From NCBI GenBank assembly GCA_021817185.1, contig JAKAVU010000075.1, positions 1-10,551 of the forward strand: a stretch of 10,551 nucleotides of DNA, written 5' to 3'. Shown here piece by piece: positions 1 through 4,920 of this stretch. Source of the DNA: a bacterium. GTDB lineage: Bacteria > Chloroflexota > Dormibacteria > UBA8260 > Bog-877. Within the stretch, counting starts at the first letter, position 1. The number at the start of each line of letters is the position of its first letter. Under the pieces are notes generated by a model. That model had not been told where the DNA came from, did not search any database, and saw only the letters and a program-made list of their open reading frames with translations. Both the position numbers and the translations under genes were made by a program.

Positions 1-429
1 CAGAAGGCGATGGGACTGGTGACCGGCCTGCTGGTTGCCAGCGGCGCCCTCAGCCGCTTCTCCGTCCCTCTTTGGGTTACGGCGGTGGTGGCCGTGGTGC
101 TTGCCACCGGCACCGCCCTGGGGGGGCGGCAGATCATCCGGACCGTGTCCTCACGCTTCTACGGTGGTGGCCCCCTCGACGGTCTGGCGGCCCAGGCCGG
201 CTCCGCGTTCGTGATCCTGGGGGCCAGCTATGCGGGGGCCCCGGTCAGCACCTCGACCATAGTCGCCTCCGGAATGGTCGGGGTCGGCGCCGTCCGCCGC
301 CGCCGTCATGTGCGCTGGCCTACAGTGTCCAGGGTGGTGGCTGCGTGGCTGGTGACGGTGCCCGCCTGCGCCCTGATCGGCGCTTCCCTGGTAGCGCTCG
401 CCCGTCTGGCCGGTGTCATCCACCTGTGA
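1..429 (+). CDS. pit: PiT-family inorganic phosphate transporter, C-terminal part (5' end outside window)
   Basis: Integral membrane carrier expected to import inorganic phosphate by cation symport. Only the last 142 residues lie in the window. The reading frame is open from base 1 and begins QKAMG, which matches the end of the NDAQKxMG signature of the second PiT repeat, so the ATG at 10 is internal. Hydrophobic membrane segments are visible at about residues 22-41, 66-97 (containing the second signature-like stretch AGAPVSTSTIVASGMVGVG) and 110-137. An Arg-rich loop (RRRRHVR, 99-105) separates the last two. The family usually has PVSTTH where this protein has PVSTST. The stop at 427-429 is followed after 13 bases by the DUF47 partner gene on the same strand, so the two are probably cotranscribed. 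Family assignment is firm; substrate is inferred from the family. Confidence 0.9.
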   Translation, partial: QKAMGLVTGLLVASGALSRFSVPLWVTAVVAVVLATGTALGGRQIIRTVSSRFYGGGPLDGLAAQAGSAFVILGASYAGAPVSTSTIVASGMVGVGAVRRRRHVRWPTVSRVVAAWLVTVPACALIGASLVALARLAGVIHL

Positions 430-442
430 GCCGGGGCCCAAG

Positions 443-1075
443 ATGAATCGCTCGAAAGCCAGCTGGTGGAGAACACTGCTTCCCGGCTCGGGACCCAATG
501 TGATGTCCCTGCTGGTTGCGCAGGGCAAATTGACCCAGGAGGGGCTTTCGCACTTCGCCGTCTGGTCCGGCTCCGGGTCTCAGTCAGAGGCCGATGAGGT
601 CCACCGCTGCCGGACCGAGGCCTACCAGGCCCGTCGCACCCTCCTTGCTGCCCTGCAGGTCGCGCTCTCCACCCCTCTGGACCAGGAGGATCTGTACATC
701 CTGTCGGAGCGCCTGGATCGGGTCATCAACGAGGCCAAGGACACCGTCCGCGAGGCAGAGGTTTTGGGCTGGGCGCCGGACGCCCACGCGAAGGCGATGG
801 GAAGCTGTCTAAGCGACGCCACATCGTCCCTGGCAGCAGCGTTCGCCATGTTGCCGCGTGATCTCAACGGGGCCGGCCGCCAGGCGGATGCCTCCACCGG
901 CACCGTCCGTCATGTCGAACACAGGTACCGGGAGGCTATGACCAGCCTGCTGGGCAGCGACGACGTCCGCTCGGTCATCGCCGCCCAGGACCTCTACCGA
1001 CGCTATGCCAGAGTGGCGGATCACGTGGTCGCGGTGGCTGACCGCCTCTGGTACGCAGTGCTGCGCGGAGCATGA
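443..1075 (+). CDS. DUF47 / PhoU-like PiT accessory protein
   Basis: Cytoplasmic all-helical protein of the DUF47 (PhoU-like) family, which is commonly encoded next to PiT transporters and thought to modulate phosphate uptake. The most recognisable stretch is TPLDQEDLYILSERLDRVIN (about residues 77-96), matching the family pattern of a Pro-hydrophobic-Asp-x-Glu-Asp-Ile turn followed by a Leu/Asp-rich helix. No signal peptide or membrane segment is seen. The ATG at 443 gives 210 residues, normal for the family. An in-frame GTG at 413 would overlap the pit gene by 17 bases and add ten residues with no family resemblance, so ATG is preferred, although its Shine-Dalgarno is weak. In many genomes DUF47 precedes pit; here it follows. 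Family call is good; the regulatory role is inferred from context. Confidence 0.82.
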   Translation: MNRSKASWWRTLLPGSGPNVMSLLVAQGKLTQEGLSHFAVWSGSGSQSEADEVHRCRTEAYQARRTLLAALQVALSTPLDQEDLYILSERLDRVINEAKDTVREAEVLGWAPDAHAKAMGSCLSDATSSLAAAFAMLPRDLNGAGRQADASTGTVRHVEHRYREAMTSLLGSDDVRSVIAAQDLYRRYARVADHVVAVADRLWYAVLRGA

Positions 1076-1113
1076 TCGGCCAACGGCCGATGACGCCTGC
1101 GGTCAGTCCGCAG
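1075..1113 (+). terminator. Tandem hairpins after DUF47, possible terminator region
   Basis: Two perfect stem-loops begin at the DUF47 stop codon: ATCGGCC/GGCCGAT (1075-1081 with 1085-1091, loop AAC) and CTGCGG/CCGCAG (1097-1102 with 1108-1113, loop of five). Neither has a T-tract, so this is not a canonical intrinsic terminator. Three more perfect dyads follow: CCGACGTCGG at 1160-1169, GCGGCGCCGC at 1169-1178 and CGTGAC/GTCACG at 1178-1194. The 207-base gap between the convergent DUF47 and BKACE genes holds these and no ORF I can support. A role in ending or stabilising the pit-DUF47 transcript is inferred from position. Confidence 0.4.
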
Positions 1114-1282
1114 TCCTGCCCAAGGAGTCACAGTCGGCGGGTGGGTCCCGAGCAGCGGACCGACGTCGGCGGCGCCGCGTGACGGTTGGTCACGATCTCC
1201 CACACCACAACGGATCGAGCCCCCTCCAATTTCCGCCGAGCCGGGCAGCCCCTCACGGAAAAACCGGTCCCACCCCCCCTGG

Positions 1283-2005
1283 TCATCGACATCGCGATGC
1301 CCGCCATTCGCGGTACGCAGCCGTCACCAGCTCGGCATTGCCACTGGCGGCGCTGCCATCGGCGAGCAGCAGGCTGTCCTCGAAGCCGATTCTCACAGCC
1401 AAACCTCGGTTGGCGGCGAGGCGGAGCAACGGCCAGGCGGATCTCTCCTCTCCGTGCAGCAGCAACGGACGATCGAGTGGCGCCGCCAGGCCGATCAGGC
1501 GCTCCGCCGACACCACTGCATCGTCGACGTCGGCGTCGGTGATCTCCAGGAGAAGGTATCTGCAGGACCCGGCGAGGCCGCTGGCCAGGAGGCGCCCGAA
1601 ACCGTCAGTACCGCTCCAAATGCCGGCATCGACGGCAATGCCCCGGTCGAGACAGCGCCTGGCGATCTGCTCCCCGCCCTCTTCATGGAAGTTGACCGAG
1701 ACGTGGTCGGGAAGCACAGTCCAGGAGGAGATCTGCTGCAGCCGCTCGGAGACCGATGCGGTCCAGGCGCCGGTCGTGACGCCGACGGGCACGCGGCAAC
1801 ACCGGGCGCGTACCGCGACGAGCGCGGCGGCGACCAGCCCGGATTCGATACTGTCGGCTCCCGCGGGGTCCTTGGGATGAAGGTGTAGATCGGTGGCGCC
1901 GGCGCGGACGCAGGCCTCGGCGTCATCGGCGATCTCCGCCGGTGTCACGGGGATCGGGGCACGTCCATCCGGCACGCGGGCTCCGTTCAGGCAGGCCTGC
2001 AGCAT
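1283..2005 (-). CDS. Beta-keto acid cleavage enzyme family protein (BKACE, DUF849)
   Basis: Member of the Zn-dependent BKACE family, whose founder Kce condenses 3-keto-5-aminohexanoate with acetyl-CoA to give acetoacetate and an acyl-CoA. The substrate here cannot be read from sequence. From the ATG at 2005 the protein has 240 residues and opens MLQACLNGAR, the usual family start. Visible motifs are TPAEIADDAEACVRAGATD (21-39), the metal-binding LHLHP with His41 and His43, VSVNFHEEGGE (102-112) and RIGFEDSLLLADG (205-217), whose Glu209 corresponds to the third metal ligand in the family. It is shorter than the roughly 270-300 residues of Kce-type enzymes but has all the core motifs. GTG codons at 2008 and 2026 are alternative starts. 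No clear Shine-Dalgarno precedes any of these starts. The gene stands alone, convergent with DUF47, so neighbours give no pathway clue. Confidence 0.83.
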   Translation of the reverse strand: MLQACLNGARVPDGRAPIPVTPAEIADDAEACVRAGATDLHLHPKDPAGADSIESGLVAAALVAVRARCCRVPVGVTTGAWTASVSERLQQISSWTVLPDHVSVNFHEEGGEQIARRCLDRGIAVDAGIWSGTDGFGRLLASGLAGSCRYLLLEITDADVDDAVVSAERLIGLAAPLDRPLLLHGEERSAWPLLRLAANRGLAVRIGFEDSLLLADGSAASGNAELVTAAYREWRASRCR

Positions 2006-2505
2006 CACAGCAGCCCAGCATGCCACAGCGATCCGACCGTCAGCTTGGGCGACCGCGCGGTGCACCGCCAACCCCCGGGGGCCCGATGCTTGCCCCACAG
2101 CCTATCCGGCGGACCGTCGTTCGGGCCCCAGGCGAGGCGTTCGACCGCCCCGGAGATCGCTGACCGGCAATGCTGGACGCGCCGGCCAGCGGTCCAGGTG
2201 CCCAAGGGGCTCTCTCGACTGCACGGTGGTGGTGCCGGGTTCGTCCACAGGCTTGTTCGGTTGCCCCGCTTGATTGAGCACCTGTGCGAGCAAACCAACG
2301 GGGACCGCCCTGAGCGCTGGCCGCGTCGTCCGGTCCGGCCGGCCCCGCCGGGTCCCGGATGCCCGCAGCTCTTGAGAGTCAGGCCCAGACAATCGACACG
2401 GCCCGCCGGGTTGGGTGGCGGCCGCGGATCCTGATGCCCTTGATCGCGTTCGTGGCATGAGCATGGCCACGCGCTGTGGAAGGTGGGCCTCGGGCCCTCC
2501 GGTGT

Positions 2506-2560
2506 GGGAGCTCGTAGCCGGGGTGGCGCGACCGCGAGCCGGAGCCACCATTGAGCTCCC
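2506..2560. repeat. Nested inverted repeat (55-base hairpin)
   Basis: An outer 8-bp perfect stem GGGAGCTC/GAGCTCCC (2506-2513 with 2553-2560) encloses an inner 6-bp perfect stem GGTGGC/GCCACC (2522-2527 with 2544-2549). The asymmetric internal loop is 8 bases on one side and 3 on the other, and the apical loop is 16 bases. Two coaxial perfect stems in one place suggest a structured RNA or a dyad protein site. No T-tract follows, so it is not an intrinsic terminator. Function unknown. Confidence 0.45.
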
Positions 2561-2849
2561 GAGGTACGAAGGGTGAGGTCCCGGGGGTCCTGCGGCGTCT
2601 GTTGAGACCGGGTCACCCCTCCGATCGGCAACGCTTCGGACCCGCGACGAGTAGGAGGCATCGAGAGGGCCATGCGCTGCAGCCCGCACTCAACCAGCTG
2701 GGGCTCGCCACGCCACGCCGCCCTTGGTGACCGCCCGCCCACCGCTTCCATCGCGCGCGCGAGGAGCGTGGCGACTCGAGGGTGCGGCCGATCCCAGCGG
2801 CGCAGGCCGACCCGCCACCTTGCCCCAGGGAGGGAGGTCGCCAGCCCAG

Positions 2850-2876
2850 CCATCGGCCGGGGCCTTCGGCCGATGG
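2850..2876. repeat. Perfect 10-bp inverted repeat with 7-base loop
   Basis: CCATCGGCCG at 2850-2859 pairs perfectly with CGGCCGATGG at 2867-2876 around the loop GGGCCTT. It would form a very stable hairpin in RNA from either strand. There is no adjacent T-run on either side, so it does not look like a simple terminator. It lies in the gene-free interval upstream of padR; function unknown. Confidence 0.5.
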
Positions 2877-3037
2877 AACTTGCCCCGACTTGAGGAGAAG
2901 CGTCGCTGTGGTGAGGGGGGCGCCCTGCCTCAACGCCGCCAGCACCCGGGCCGCAGCCCCGGCAACGGTCCTGGACGCCTGGGGTGGCTGCGCAGTGGTA
3001 GTTCGCCCAGTGGGTGGCCGGGGACAGGGCGCCGAGC

Positions 3038-3061
3038 CCGACCGGGGTCCGGGCCGGTCGG
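3038..3061 (+). repeat. 8-bp inverted repeat abutting the padR promoter
   Basis: CCGACCGG at 3038-3045 pairs perfectly with CCGGTCGG at 3054-3061 around an 8-base loop. The right arm ends four bases before the TTGACA element of the padR promoter. It could insulate the promoter from upstream transcription or be a binding site. It has no T-tract. The role is inferred only from position. Confidence 0.35.
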
Positions 3062-3064
3062 TGG

Positions 3065-3093
3065 TTGACACCGATATATCGCTGAGCTATTAT
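3065..3093 (+). promoter_or_regulatory. padR promoter, near-consensus sigma-70 type
   Basis: TTGACA at 3065-3070 is a perfect -35 match. Seventeen bases later TATTAT at 3088-3093 matches the -10 consensus at five of six positions. Transcription should start near 3100, leaving a leader of about 32 bases before the padR ATG at 3132. This is the strongest promoter seen in the window. Confidence 0.8.
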
Positions 3094-3103
3094 CGACATG
3101 TCG
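3072..3103 (+). promoter_or_regulatory. Candidate PadR operator: two palindromes within the promoter
   Basis: CGATATATCG (3072-3081) is a perfect 10-bp palindrome lying between the -35 and -10 elements. CGACATGTCG (3094-3103) is a second perfect 10-bp palindrome lying over the expected transcription start. Their centres are 22 bp apart, about two helical turns, so dimers could bind the same face. PadR proteins commonly repress their own promoter at AT-rich dyads of this kind. Binding here would block RNA polymerase, so autorepression is the simplest reading. The repressor-site pairing is inferred. Confidence 0.6.
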
Positions 3104-3131
3104 GATACGGTTCACGGTTGGAGGAAGCGAC

Positions 3132-3770
3132 ATGATCGAGGAAGGATGGATGGAGCGAGAGCACCAGATGCGGGGACGCTGCGCCGGGGAGCCGGGCGGC
3201 CGGCACCGGGGCCGCTGTGGCCGGCTTGATGGCGAGGGGTTCAACCGAGGCTTCATGGGCGGAAGAGGCGGAGGCATGAGGGGTCCCATGGGGATGGGGC
3301 GCGCTCCCCGCGGCAATGTGCGCGCCGCCATCCTGCTGCTGCTCAGCGAACAGCCCCGCAATGGGTACCAGATCATGCAGGAGATCGGGGAACGCAGCAA
3401 CGGCGTCTGGCACCCTAGCCCCGGGTCCGTGTACCCCGCCCTTCAGCAGTTGGACGATGAGGGCTTGGTCAGAGTCCAGGAGGTGGACGGCCAGCGGACC
3501 TACACCTTGACCGATGCTGGCGAGGCGTACCTACAGGCTCACCGCTCCGAGTTCGGCTTGCCGTGGGACGAGGCTTCGCGGGCCGTCGGCAACGACGTGC
3601 ACGAACTGATGTCGTTGATGCGGCAGTCGGCGGCCGCACTCTTCCAGGTCGTCCGGGCGGGAGACTCAGCCCAGGTGGCCAAGGCGGCCCAGCTGATGAA
3701 GGAGACGCGCCGCTCCCTGTATCGGATCCTGGCCGAGGAGGAAGAGACCGGGGGCGGCCACGGTGCCTAG
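3132..3770 (+). CDS. PadR-family transcriptional regulator with Gly/Arg-rich N-terminus
   Basis: DNA-binding regulator of 212 residues. Residues 1-60 form a low-complexity Gly/Arg/Met-rich extension ending in RAPRGNVRAAILLLL. The PadR winged helix follows at about 62-136: NGYQIMQEIGERSNGVW (77-93) contains the helix-turn-helix start, HPSPGSVYPALQQLDDEGLV (94-113) is the family hallmark, and RTYTLTDAGEAYL (122-134) is the wing and following helix. A helical C-terminal part (about 150-205) should mediate dimerisation. A Gly-rich tail of this sort ahead of a PadR domain is seen in other high-GC bacteria. The ATG at 3132 is supported by GGAGGAA a few bases upstream. The effector and targets are unknown. 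The only visible target is its own promoter, and no transporter gene lies beside it. Confidence 0.9.
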   Translation: MIEEGWMEREHQMRGRCAGEPGGRHRGRCGRLDGEGFNRGFMGGRGGGMRGPMGMGRAPRGNVRAAILLLLSEQPRNGYQIMQEIGERSNGVWHPSPGSVYPALQQLDDEGLVRVQEVDGQRTYTLTDAGEAYLQAHRSEFGLPWDEASRAVGNDVHELMSLMRQSAAALFQVVRAGDSAQVAKAAQLMKETRRSLYRILAEEEETGGGHGA

Positions 3771-4032
3771 CCGCCGGCTGACCCGCACGGCGCGAGGTGG
3801 TGCGGCACCGGCATGATTAAATCCGCCTGTGATCGGGAGGCGCAACCCGGTCCTGGGCGGGTTCGATTGCCTTGCGGTCACGCTTGGAGACGGCCAGCTC
3901 GTGCTCTGCCGGCGCCATGCGCCTGGCCATCCGCTGACGTACCAGACCCGGGCCGATGAAACTTGCTCCGGCCACCACCCGACGTTCCCGAACGTGCCTC
4001 GCACTGCTGGACCCGGCCCATGAAACTGGGTC
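3771..4032. other. Interval downstream of padR with a possible leaderless 64-codon ORF
   Basis: No recognised gene and no intrinsic terminator directly after padR. A plus-strand frame from GTG 3829 to the stop at 4021-4023 (64 codons, beginning MIGRRNPVLGGFDCLAVTL) keeps G or C in most third positions. An extended -10-like TGATTAAAT (3813-3821) ends seven bases before the GTG, which would suit a leaderless mRNA. There is no Shine-Dalgarno, no -35 match was found, and the product resembles nothing I know, so it remains a weak candidate rather than an annotated gene. Confidence 0.3.
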
Positions 4033-4060
4033 TTGACACGCCGAACTGGGGCAGTGTTAT
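4033..4060 (+). promoter_or_regulatory. Promoter of the orphan small transcript
   Basis: TTGACA at 4033-4038 is a perfect -35 element. A -10-like TGTTAT at 4055-4060 follows after 16 bases (four of six matches). TATGGT at 4058-4063 is an alternative with a longer spacer. Initiation is expected around 4066-4070, just ahead of a 14-codon ORF that has its own ribosome binding site. The -10 is weaker than that of padR. Confidence 0.6.
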
Positions 4061-4069
4061 GGTGAGGGC

Positions 4070-4098
4070 AGGTTACCGGACTCAGACGGAGGTTACCG
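4070..4098 (+). repeat. 9-bp direct repeat AGGTTACCG, 20-bp period
   Basis: AGGTTACCG occurs at 4070-4078 and again at 4090-4098, exactly 20 bp apart, close to two helical turns. The first copy lies at or just after the expected transcription start. The second overlaps the Shine-Dalgarno GGAGG (4088-4092) of the 14-codon ORF. The arrangement would suit a regulator binding DNA downstream of the promoter, or an RNA element controlling translation. Chance duplication cannot be excluded. Confidence 0.4.
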
Positions 4099-4100
4099 AC

Positions 4101-4145
4101 ATGAGAACCGTCTGGACGTTTCTGAGGCAGACTCGGGCGGAGTGA
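4101..4145 (+). CDS. Predicted 14-residue peptide (leader-peptide-like)
   Basis: A short ORF encoding MRTVWTFLRQTRAE, preceded by CGGAGG with an 8-base spacer to the ATG. This is one of the better ribosome binding sites in the window. A promoter lies about 40 bases upstream and a terminator about 140 bases downstream. The peptide is basic and has one Trp and no run of a single amino acid, so it does not resemble a classical amino-acid attenuator. No structural gene follows on this strand. It may be a regulatory uORF, a tiny functional peptide, or chance. A longer in-frame start at 4020 lies upstream of the promoter and is less likely. Confidence 0.4.
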   Translation: MRTVWTFLRQTRAE

Positions 4146-4284
4146 TCAGCCCCCCGGGGCCGTTTCTCGACGGTGGCCGCGCCACCGCCAGGTTTGTCGG
4201 GTCCCGGCGCAGGGCTGACTGACGATCCGAATCTAGTCCGGCTTATCCGCTGGACGCGGTGCCTAAGCACCGGCAAGCAATTGG

Positions 4285-4314
4285 GCGGGCCCGATGGGCC
4301 CGCTCTTCTTTTTA
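4285..4314 (+). terminator. Rho-independent terminator
   Basis: GCGGGCCC at 4285-4292 pairs perfectly with GGGCCCGC at 4296-4303 around the loop GAT, followed at once by TCTTCTTTTTA. It is a textbook plus-strand terminator for the small transcript. On the minus strand the stem is followed by CCAATTGCTT, so it would be at best a poor terminator for the mpg end of the operon. The U-tract overlaps the mpg stop codon (4312-4314). Confidence 0.9.
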
Positions 4315-4920
4315 GCGCTTCGGCCCCACGGAGTCGGCGATCCGGAACCTCAGCGGTGACTGGTCCTTGACCCCCACCCTCGGCCCCACCAGCACCGCCA
4401 CCTCCGGGATCCTCTCCCCCACCTCCAGCCAGAGCTCTCCACCTCGACCTCGACAGAGGTCCAGACGGTTGTGTCGCAGGTCGATGTCGAGGGCCGCGCA
4501 GATCCGCGCCGGACCGTCGAGCCGGCGCCCCAGCAGCTGCGCGCTGGGACGGGCGCCCCGGATCAGCACCGCCTGCGGCAGCCCGACTGGTCCGGTGACC
4601 ACGTTGAGGCAGTGGTGCATCCCGTAGATGAAGTAGACATAGGCGAAGCCTGGCGGGCCGTACATGGGTTGGTTGCGCGGGGTCGGTCCCATCCGGGCGT
4701 GCGAAGCGGAGTCGGCCTCACCGAGGTAGGCCTCGGTCTCACAGATCTGCACCGCCTGGACCAAGCGCTCGCGGCGACGCACCAGCCAGGACCCGAGCAG
4801 ATCGCGGGCCACCTCCGGGCTCTGTCGCCCGAAGAAGGCCCGGGAGATGCGTTGGCGGCGCCGGGAAGTAGCGCCTGGAACGGAGACCGGCAAGTCAGCG
4901 TACCCTGGCTCCCGAGACAT
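4312..4920 (-). CDS. mpg: 3-methyladenine DNA glycosylase, AAG/MPG family
   Basis: Base-excision repair enzyme of the AAG family, which flips out and removes alkylated purines such as 3-methyladenine (the family also takes hypoxanthine). From the ATG at 4920 it has 202 residues, normal for bacterial members. The active-site segment ETEAY has Glu63, equivalent to the catalytic Glu125 of human AAG, and Tyr65, equivalent to Tyr127. ASHARMG supplies His74. YVYFIYGMHHCLN (94-106) holds the tyrosines that stack or intercalate (94, 96, 99) and Asn106. GPPG and AVLIRGARP are also typical. Nothing essential is missing. The start overlaps the end of pheT by 26 bases; a GTG at 4947 is possible, but the ATG has AGGG upstream and a better N-terminus. 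It is the last gene of the operon, an unusual place for a repair enzyme. Confidence 0.93.
   Translation of the reverse strand: MSREPGYADLPVSVPGATSRRRQRISRAFFGRQSPEVARDLLGSWLVRRRERLVQAVQICETEAYLGEADSASHARMGPTPRNQPMYGPPGFAYVYFIYGMHHCLNVVTGPVGLPQAVLIRGARPSAQLLGRRLDGPARICAALDIDLRHNRLDLCRGRGGELWLEVGERIPEVAVLVGPRVGVKDQSPLRFRIADSVGPKR

Larger units (their letters stand above)
2006..3064. other. Gene-free interval of about 1.06 kb between divergent BKACE and padR
   Basis: No convincing gene is seen on either strand. Long open frames exist because stop codons are rare at this GC, but their translations are Arg/Pro/Gly/Ser-rich, change character across frames and show no recognisable motif. The longest minus frame runs through the padR promoter. 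No transposase, tRNA, rRNA or direct-repeat array was recognised. Several perfect inverted repeats are present and listed separately (2506-2560, 2850-2876, 3038-3061), plus a weaker CTGGAC/GTCCAG pair at 2173-2178 and 2192-2197. The interval could be a decayed gene region, a long leader, or home to a structured RNA; the sequence does not decide. Confidence 0.5.
4066..4314 (+). ncRNA. Candidate structured small transcript of about 250 bases
   Basis: The stretch is delimited by the promoter at 4033-4060 and the intrinsic terminator at 4285-4314. Predicted hairpins, in order, are CGGTGGC/GCCACCG (4171-4177 with 4181-4187, loop CGC), GTCCGGC/GCTGGAC (4236-4242 with 4249-4255, one G-U pair) and CGGTGC/GCACCG (4257-4262 with 4267-4272, loop CTAA), then the terminator stem. 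A 14-codon ORF occupies its 5' third. I compared it by eye with tmRNA, RNase P, SRP and 6S RNA and with common riboswitch cores and recognised none. It could be a small RNA, a dual-function RNA or a leader that has lost its gene. The 5' boundary is inferred. Confidence 0.4.

Noticed and set aside
1005..1880. Plus-strand open frame of 291 codons
   Set aside because: It overlaps the DUF47 end and lies antisense to the BKACE gene. The translation is low-complexity Arg/Ser/Pro.
2005..3099. Long minus-strand open frame (about 364 codons) over the gene-free interval
   Set aside because: Arg/Pro/Gly/Ser-rich translation without motifs. It runs through the padR promoter and operator and into the BKACE start; stop codons are simply rare at this GC.
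3857..3871. tRNA T-arm-like GCGGGTTCGATTGCC
   Set aside because: The flanks do not pair into a T stem, and no acceptor, D or anticodon arm is found nearby.
4020..4145. 41-codon ORF reading into the 14-codon ORF
   Set aside because: Its ATG lies upstream of the predicted promoter and has no good ribosome binding site, whereas the ATG at 4101 has both in proper order.
4101..4145. Tryptophan attenuator leader
   Set aside because: There is only one Trp codon, no tandem control codons, and no biosynthetic gene follows.
4219..4231. Hammerhead-like CTGACGA...CGAA
   Set aside because: There is no room for stem II between the two core parts and no matching cleavage site, so no ribozyme can form.
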